This document shows, piece after piece, positions 5,315 to 7,322 of a DNA stretch of 7,322 bases. Each line of letters begins with the position of its first letter. Position 1 is the stretch's first letter. A model generated the notes under the pieces. It made no database searches. It was given only the letters and a program-made list of their open reading frames with translations, and had not been told where the DNA came from. The DNA comes from Deltaproteobacteria bacterium (GTDB lineage Bacteria > Desulfobacterota > Desulfovibrionia > Desulfovibrionales > Desulfovibrionaceae): contig JANXYI010000332.1 of assembly GCA_025350085.1 (NCBI GenBank), positions 1 to 7,322 of the forward strand, in the 5' to 3' direction. The position numbers and the translations under genes were made by a program.

Positions 5315-6028
5315 ATGGCTGGTTATCCTTCGTATCCCGGCGCCCAGGCCACCGTCTCCCGGGCCGAGACCATCAACGCCTTCATGCGCGGCATCTACGG
5401 CTGGATGAGCGCGGGCATGCTGCTCACCGCGGGCGCGGCATGGTTCACGGCCACGGGGCCGCTCGGCGTGACCCTGCTCCAGAGCCCGGGCCTGGTCATC
5501 GGCCTGGTCATCGCGCAGTTCGGCCTGGTCATCGGCCTGTCCGCGGCCATCAACCGCCTCTCCGGCACCGCGGCCACGCTCATGTTCCTGGCCTACAGCG
5601 CGCTCACGGGCCTCACGCTCTAGTCCATCTTCTTCGTCTACAGCATGGCCAGCATCTTCCAGGCCTTCGTGGTCACGGCGGGCATGTTCGGGGCCATGAG
5701 CCTCTACGGCATGCTCACCAAGCGCGACCTGACGAGCATGGGCAGCTTCATGTTCATGGGCCTCATCGGCATCGTGCTCGCCTCGGTGGTGAACATGTTC
5801 GTCAAGAGCTCGGCGCTCAGCTTCGGCATCTCCATCATCGGCGTGTTCGTCTTCGTCGGCCTCACCGCCTACGACACCCAGAAGCTCAAGTACATGGGCG
5901 AGACCATGCCGCTGGGCGACGGCACGGCCATCCGCCGAGGCACCATCCTGGGCGCGCTGACCCTGTACCTGGACTTCCTCAACCTGTTCCTCATGCTGCT
6001 GCGCCTGTTCGGCTCCAGCCGCGACTAA
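5315..6028 (+). pseudogene. Bax inhibitor-1/YccA family membrane protein, interrupted by one in-frame TAG
   Basis: Read through one stop, the gene has 238 codons: ATG at 5315, nine bases after AGGAGG (5300-5305), an amber TAG at codon 103 (5621-5623), and TAA at 6026-6028. Full length matches the family (about 230-240 residues). Seven hydrophobic helices are visible, the first near residues 29-46. Downstream of the TAG all family marks remain: GMFGAMSLYG (123-132), TKRDLTSMGSF (135-145), GLTAYDTQKLK (182-192) with D187, and TLYLDFLNLFLMLLR (216-230) with D220; conserved acidic residues of this kind serve the pH-sensitive calcium leak in characterised members. The TAG falls inside helix 3, in TL-stop-SIFFVY, where relatives usually have a serine, so a single TCG-to-TAG change explains it. 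Translation ending there would give a 102-residue fragment with three helices at most. An ATG at 5645 is in frame but has no ribosome binding site. It may be a recent nonsense mutation, a sequencing error, or a suppressed codon. Confidence 0.85.
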
Positions 6029-6039
6029 CCGGAAAATCA

Positions 6040-6097
6040 GCCCGGGCCGCCCCGATCCTCCACTCCAGAGGGCAGGGCGGCCCGGGCGACTGCCCTC
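6040..6097 (+). promoter_or_regulatory. Two competing hairpins immediately before lpxK
   Basis: Hairpin A is a perfect 13-bp stem: GCCCGGGCCGCCC (6040-6052) with GGGCGGCCCGGGC (6075-6087). Hairpin B is a perfect 8-bp stem: GAGGGCAG (6068-6075) with CTGCCCTC (6090-6097), ending one base before the lpxK ATG. The arms interleave, and only three bases separate the right arms, too few to span A if both formed fully, so they are probably alternatives. A could terminate BI-1 transcripts, but no T run follows it. Confidence 0.5.
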
Positions 6098-6098
6098 C

Positions 6099-7202
6099 AT
6101 GCCGAATATCCCTGACCTGCAACGGACCTTAAGGCCGCTCCTGCTCCCGGCTGGCGCGCTCTATGCCCAGGCCCTGCGCCTGCGCCGCTGGCTCTATGAA
6201 CGCGGCACACTCCCGGCCTGGCGGCCGCCCTGCCTGAGCATCAGCGTGGGCAACATCGGCTGGGGCGGCAGCGGCAAGACCCCGCTCTGCGGCCACATCC
6301 TGCACTGGGCCGGCAAGCACGAGGAACACGGGGTGGTGCTCACGCGCGGCTACGGTGCCAAGCCAAAGCGCCTGCCGCTGCTCGTCACCCCCGGAGCCGA
6401 CCCGGCCGAGGCCGGGGACGAGCCCCTGCTCCTGGCCAAGGCCCACCGCCTGGCGCGCGTGGTGGTGGACCCCAAACGCAAGCGTTCCGGCCCCTGGGCC
6501 TGCCAGCGCTTTGACCCGGACTTCGTGCTCCTGGACGACGGCTTCCAGCACCTGCCCGTGGTGCGGGACATCGACCTGGTGCTCCTGACGCCCTTTGACC
6601 TGGCCGCAGGCTGGGGCCGGGTCTGCCCGGCCGGGACCTGGCGCGAGGGGCCAGGCGCGCTCACCCGCGCCTCGGCCTTCTGCATCAAGATCGCGCCCGG
6701 CCCGCAGCCCGGCCTAGAAACGGACATCACCCGCCGCCTGGAGCGCTTCGGCCGCCCGGTGTTCACCTTCGGGCTGAGGCCCAAGGGCCTGGCCCGGCTG
6801 GACGGCTCGGCCCGCGCAGGCGACCTGGGCGGCGAGGACTACATCCTGGCCACGGGCATCGCCGGCCCGGCCCAGGCCGCGCTGACGGCAGCGGTGCTCC
6901 TGGGCCGCGAGCCCCGGCAGATCCTGCCCTTTGCCGACCATCACGCCTTTTCCCAGGCCGATGTCACGCGCATCAGCGCGGCAGCCGCTGGCGCGCACGT
7001 GCTGGTGACGCCCAAGGACGCGGTGAAGCTGAAGCGCCTGGAGGGCACCGGAAGCTTCTGGACCCTGCGCACCGAGCTGCGCTTCGGCCCGCAGTTCTAC
7101 ACCGAGGCTGGCTTTGACGACTGGTTCGGCGCGCGCTTCGAGGAGCTGGCCGCGCCCCACCGCCAGGCCTTCCGCGAGGCCATGCAAAAGCATCTGGCCT
7201 AA
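6099..7202 (+). CDS. lpxK: Tetraacyldisaccharide 4'-kinase (lipid A 4'-kinase)
   Basis: The 367-residue protein is of normal LpxK length. LpxK phosphorylates the 4' position of the lipid A disaccharide precursor with ATP, at the cytoplasmic face of the inner membrane. The N-terminus has the short hydrophobic helix LRPLLLPAGALYAQAL followed by arginines (RLRRWLYERG), the usual membrane anchor. The Walker A loop is GNIGWGGSGKTPL (51-63, GGSGKT at 56-61). Next come LTRGYG (81-86), GDEPLLLA (106-113), the Walker B-like LLDDGFQH (144-151) with D146/D147, LPFADHHAFS (276-285) with D280-H281-H282, and LVTPKDAVKL (302-311). All are characteristic of the family. The ATG at 6099 keeps the anchor complete, but no purine-rich ribosome binding site lies within the preceding 15 bases; the nearest GAGGG (6068-6072) is inside hairpin structures. 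It follows the broken BI-1 gene by 70 bases and may be co-transcribed with it. The gene looks intact. Confidence 0.95.
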   Translation: MPNIPDLQRTLRPLLLPAGALYAQALRLRRWLYERGTLPAWRPPCLSISVGNIGWGGSGKTPLCGHILHWAGKHEEHGVVLTRGYGAKPKRLPLLVTPGADPAEAGDEPLLLAKAHRLARVVVDPKRKRSGPWACQRFDPDFVLLDDGFQHLPVVRDIDLVLLTPFDLAAGWGRVCPAGTWREGPGALTRASAFCIKIAPGPQPGLETDITRRLERFGRPVFTFGLRPKGLARLDGSARAGDLGGEDYILATGIAGPAQAALTAAVLLGREPRQILPFADHHAFSQADVTRISAAAAGAHVLVTPKDAVKLKRLEGTGSFWTLRTELRFGPQFYTEAGFDDWFGARFEELAAPHRQAFREAMQKHLA

Positions 7203-7270
7203 GTCCCCCGCCTTGCCTCGGCCGCCCCATTGTGGCCCCCCTGAATTTCCCCCAAACCATCGAGACCAAA

Positions 7271-7322
7271 GTGAAACAGAAGAAGAACCGCAATCCCAGC
7301 CAACCGCCCCTGCCCACGGACC
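7271..7322 (+). CDS. Possible N-terminus of the next gene, cut by the window edge
   Basis: An open frame runs to the right edge. From a GTG at 7271 it reads VKQKKNRNPSQPPLPTD, a lysine-rich start of the kind seen on RNA-binding enzymes and many others. A GTG at 7232 in the same frame would add 13 residues. The only ribosome-binding-like bases are CGAG at 7261-7264, six bases before the second GTG. It is 68 bases after lpxK with no clear terminator between, so co-transcription is possible. Seventeen residues do not allow a family to be named. Confidence 0.35.
   Translation, partial: MKQKKNRNPSQPPLPTD

Noticed and set aside
5621..5623. Selenocysteine as explanation of the BI-1 stop
   Set aside because: Selenocysteine uses TGA, and this codon is TAG; no cysteine is expected here in the family.
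5218..6132. Uninterrupted plus-strand frame over the BI-1 gene in another reading frame, considered as the real gene
   Set aside because: Its product is R/H/G/P-rich with no membrane segments, while the frame with the TAG shows all BI-1 motifs before and after the stop.

Overview
The window is strongly GC-rich, with third codon positions almost always G or C. It carries complete or nearly complete genes of a Gram-negative bacterium; lpxK (lipid A synthesis) makes an outer membrane with lipopolysaccharide very likely. The gene set and protein style (LUD-domain lactate-utilization protein, Amt, a MnmA/ThiI-like PP-loop protein with a C-terminal extension, BI-1 family protein, LpxK) fit a sulfate-reducing member of the Desulfovibrionales. 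That placement is inference from familiarity, not a database result. I see no mobile element, CRISPR array, rRNA or tRNA.

Layout. At the left edge the minus strand holds the first 39 codons of a probable LUD-domain protein (1-118), with a good promoter and ribosome binding site. Next, also on the minus strand, is the ammonium channel gene amt (289-1536), ended by a clear hairpin terminator. A 411-base AT-richer gap (1537-1947) separates amt from a divergent MFS transporter gene (1948-3213, plus strand). The rest is on the plus strand: a small universal stress protein gene (3483-3896) behind a near-consensus sigma-70 promoter, a PP-loop tRNA-thiolase-like gene (4036-5160), a Bax inhibitor-1/YccA family gene (5315-6028) split by one in-frame TAG, lpxK (6099-7202), and a possible start of another gene at the right edge.

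How the genes relate. These look like mostly independent housekeeping and accessory units, not one pathway. Most genes have their own promoter or a hairpin between them. The only plausible co-transcribed pair is BI-1 and lpxK, 70 bases apart with strong alternative hairpins at the lpxK start. I found no convincing new multi-gene system.

The points most worth a second look are the amber codon in an otherwise intact BI-1 gene, the three-cysteine pattern and RNA-binding-like tail of the PP-loop protein, the competing hairpins directly before lpxK, and palindromes sitting in promoter spacers.
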